A stretch of 64,000 nucleotides of DNA from Calliopsis andreniformis (taxonomy: Eukaryota; Arthropoda; Insecta; Hymenoptera; Andrenidae). The position numbers and the translations under genes are program-made. Under the pieces are notes generated by a model. The model was given only the letters and a program-made list of their open reading frames with translations. It was not told the DNA's origin and ran no database searches. This document shows positions 63,541 through 64,000 of this stretch, one piece after another (position 1 is the stretch's first letter; every line of letters begins with the position of its first letter). The stretch is taken from contig NW_027480534.1 of NCBI RefSeq assembly GCF_051401765.1, positions 1,426,001 to 1,490,000 on the forward strand, read 5' to 3'.

Positions 63541-64000
63541 GATTGAGGATTGAAGATTGTGCATTGAGGATTGATGATTGATGATTGAGGATTGAGGATT
63601 AAGGATGGAGGATTGAGGATTGAGGATTGAGGATTGAGGATTGAGGATTGTGGATTGAGGATTGAAGATTGTGTATTGAGGATTGATGATTGAGGATTGA
63701 GGATTGAGGATTAAGGATTGAGGATTGAGGATTGAGGATTGAGGATTGAGGATGGGGGATTGAGGATTGAAGATTGAGGATTGGGTATTGAGGATTGAAC
63801 ATTGAGGATTGTGTATTGAGGATTGATGATTGAGGATTGAGGATTGAGGATTAAGGATTGAGGATTGAGGATTGAGGATTGAGGATTGAGGATTGAGGAT
63901 TGAGGATTGAGGACTGAAGATTGAGGATTGGGGACTGAGCGTTGAGGGTTGAGTTATGAGAATTGATGTTTGTGGATAGAGATTTGAGGATTGCAGATTG
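63541..64000. repeat. Right window edge, array continues
   Basis: This stretch has two short repeats of a GTGTATTGAGGATTGATGAT block (about 63,674 and 63,810). It then enters a new A box at about 63,931 (GGGACTGAGCG, GAGAATTGATGTTTGTGG, ATTGCAGATTG) that is cut by the window end before its core. The array therefore extends beyond 64,000 in the same organisation. Confidence 0.85.

Larger units (their letters stand above)
1..64000 (+). repeat. Degenerate heptanucleotide satellite array, consensus TTGAGGA
   Basis: Every line of the window parses as 7-bp units close to TTGAGGA. Common one-step variants are ACTGAGG, ATTGAAG, ATTGAGT, ATTCAGG, ATTAAGG, GTTGAGG, TTTGAGG and ATTGGGG. The consensus has three G, two A, two T and no C, so the plus strand is extremely poor in C and the GC skew is strong and constant over 64 kb. 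The plus strand carries TGA in each unit, and because 7 is not a multiple of 3 every plus frame is closed about every 21 nt. The minus strand unit TCCTCAA lacks stops, so it stays open until a variant unit makes one. No unique sequence, gene, RNA gene or mobile element was found anywhere in it. Both window ends lie inside the array, so its true length exceeds 64 kb. Confidence 0.98.
35951..64000. repeat. Right array domain, cleaner heptamer subfamily without EcoRI boxes
   Basis: From about 35,950 the EcoRI B box disappears, while the A box persists 21 times. Its core GATATTCT starts at 36667, 37693, 38078, 39141, 41398, 43814, 44296, 45937, 46956, 47341, 50650, 51035, 52098, 54347, 56791, 57735, 58120, 59323, 60921, 62381 and 63331. 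Many have a changed tail (GATATTCTGTTG or GATATTCTGTTTGTG). Runs of perfect consensus are longer here, for example about 72 bp at 37,041-37,112 and about 62 bp at 57,091-57,152. The domain is a mosaic of recently copied segments 0.5 to 5 kb long. The lower divergence suggests more recent amplification than on the left; that is inference. Confidence 0.82.

Noticed and set aside
1..64000. CRISPR array
   Set aside because: Spacing of similar motifs could suggest direct repeats, but there are no unique spacers, no constant 24-40 bp repeat and no cas genes. The material between repeats is the same heptamer family.
1..64000. Telomere repeat array
   Set aside because: TTGAGGA differs from known telomere units I can name (TTAGGG, TTTAGGG, TTAGG, TTAGGC), the array is highly degenerate, and it has higher-order structure. 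These features fit an interstitial satellite better than a telomere end.
1..64000. tRNA, rRNA or structured RNA genes
   Set aside because: No cloverleaf, conserved rRNA string or long inverted repeat was seen. The strand skew leaves too little C for G-C stems within one strand.
1..64000. Pure assembly or sequencing artefact
   Set aside because: Copies differ by consistent, shared substitutions and in-register indels that give a sensible order of events, which a simple artefact would not create. The near-identical L2 pair still deserves a coverage check.

Overview
The whole 64 kb window is one uninterrupted satellite array. It is built from a degenerate 7-bp unit whose plus-strand consensus is TTGAGGA (minus strand TCCTCAA). 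I found no gene, tRNA, rRNA, transposon, CRISPR array, promoter or unique sequence, and no stretch over about 300 bp that does not parse as variants of this unit. The minus strand shows many open frames (up to 389 codons) reading NPQSSIL-like heptapeptides. They are arithmetic by-products of a 7-bp, stop-free unit and I do not call them genes.

The organism cannot be identified from the sequence. A gene-free satellite of at least 64 kb with nested higher-order repeats is most typical of eukaryotic heterochromatin (pericentromeric, subtelomeric or sex-chromosomal). A bacterial source is less likely but not excluded. Heptanucleotide short tandem repeats (the STRR family of filamentous cyanobacteria, and NSQFSIL-type heptamers between genes of some Bacteroidota) have similar units, but are known to me only as short intergenic arrays.

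Layout. Left domain, 1 to about 35,950: older-looking and more diverged, carrying 26 EcoRI-site 'B boxes' interleaved with 'A boxes' (core GATATTCT in a conserved ~210-bp setting) and 'C boxes' (core GGATCTAGGA). It contains a first higher-order repeat (1-5,778 copied at 7,784-13,742), a second and much more recent ~8.1-kb duplication (about 10,515-18,635 copied at 19,890-28,010, offset exactly 9,375), a 628-bp tandem at 27,257-28,389, a ~1.28-kb segment shared by 18,622-19,900 and 32,409-33,687, and mosaic sequence between. Right domain, about 35,950 to 64,000: cleaner, with longer runs of perfect consensus (up to ~10 units). It has no EcoRI B boxes, 21 A boxes, and its own set of nested duplications (offsets about 12.95, 10.85, 9.27, 6.87, 3.69, 3.06, 2.9 and 2.74 kb; tandem steps of 482 and 950 bp). 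The array runs off both ends of the window.

The boxes themselves parse as in-phase heptamers, so they are fossil heptamers fixed and spread by segmental duplication, not foreign insertions. Spacings between boxes are often exact multiples of seven (182, 280, 287, 385 bp). This points to unequal exchange or slippage in register, with rare 6-bp units marking phase slips.
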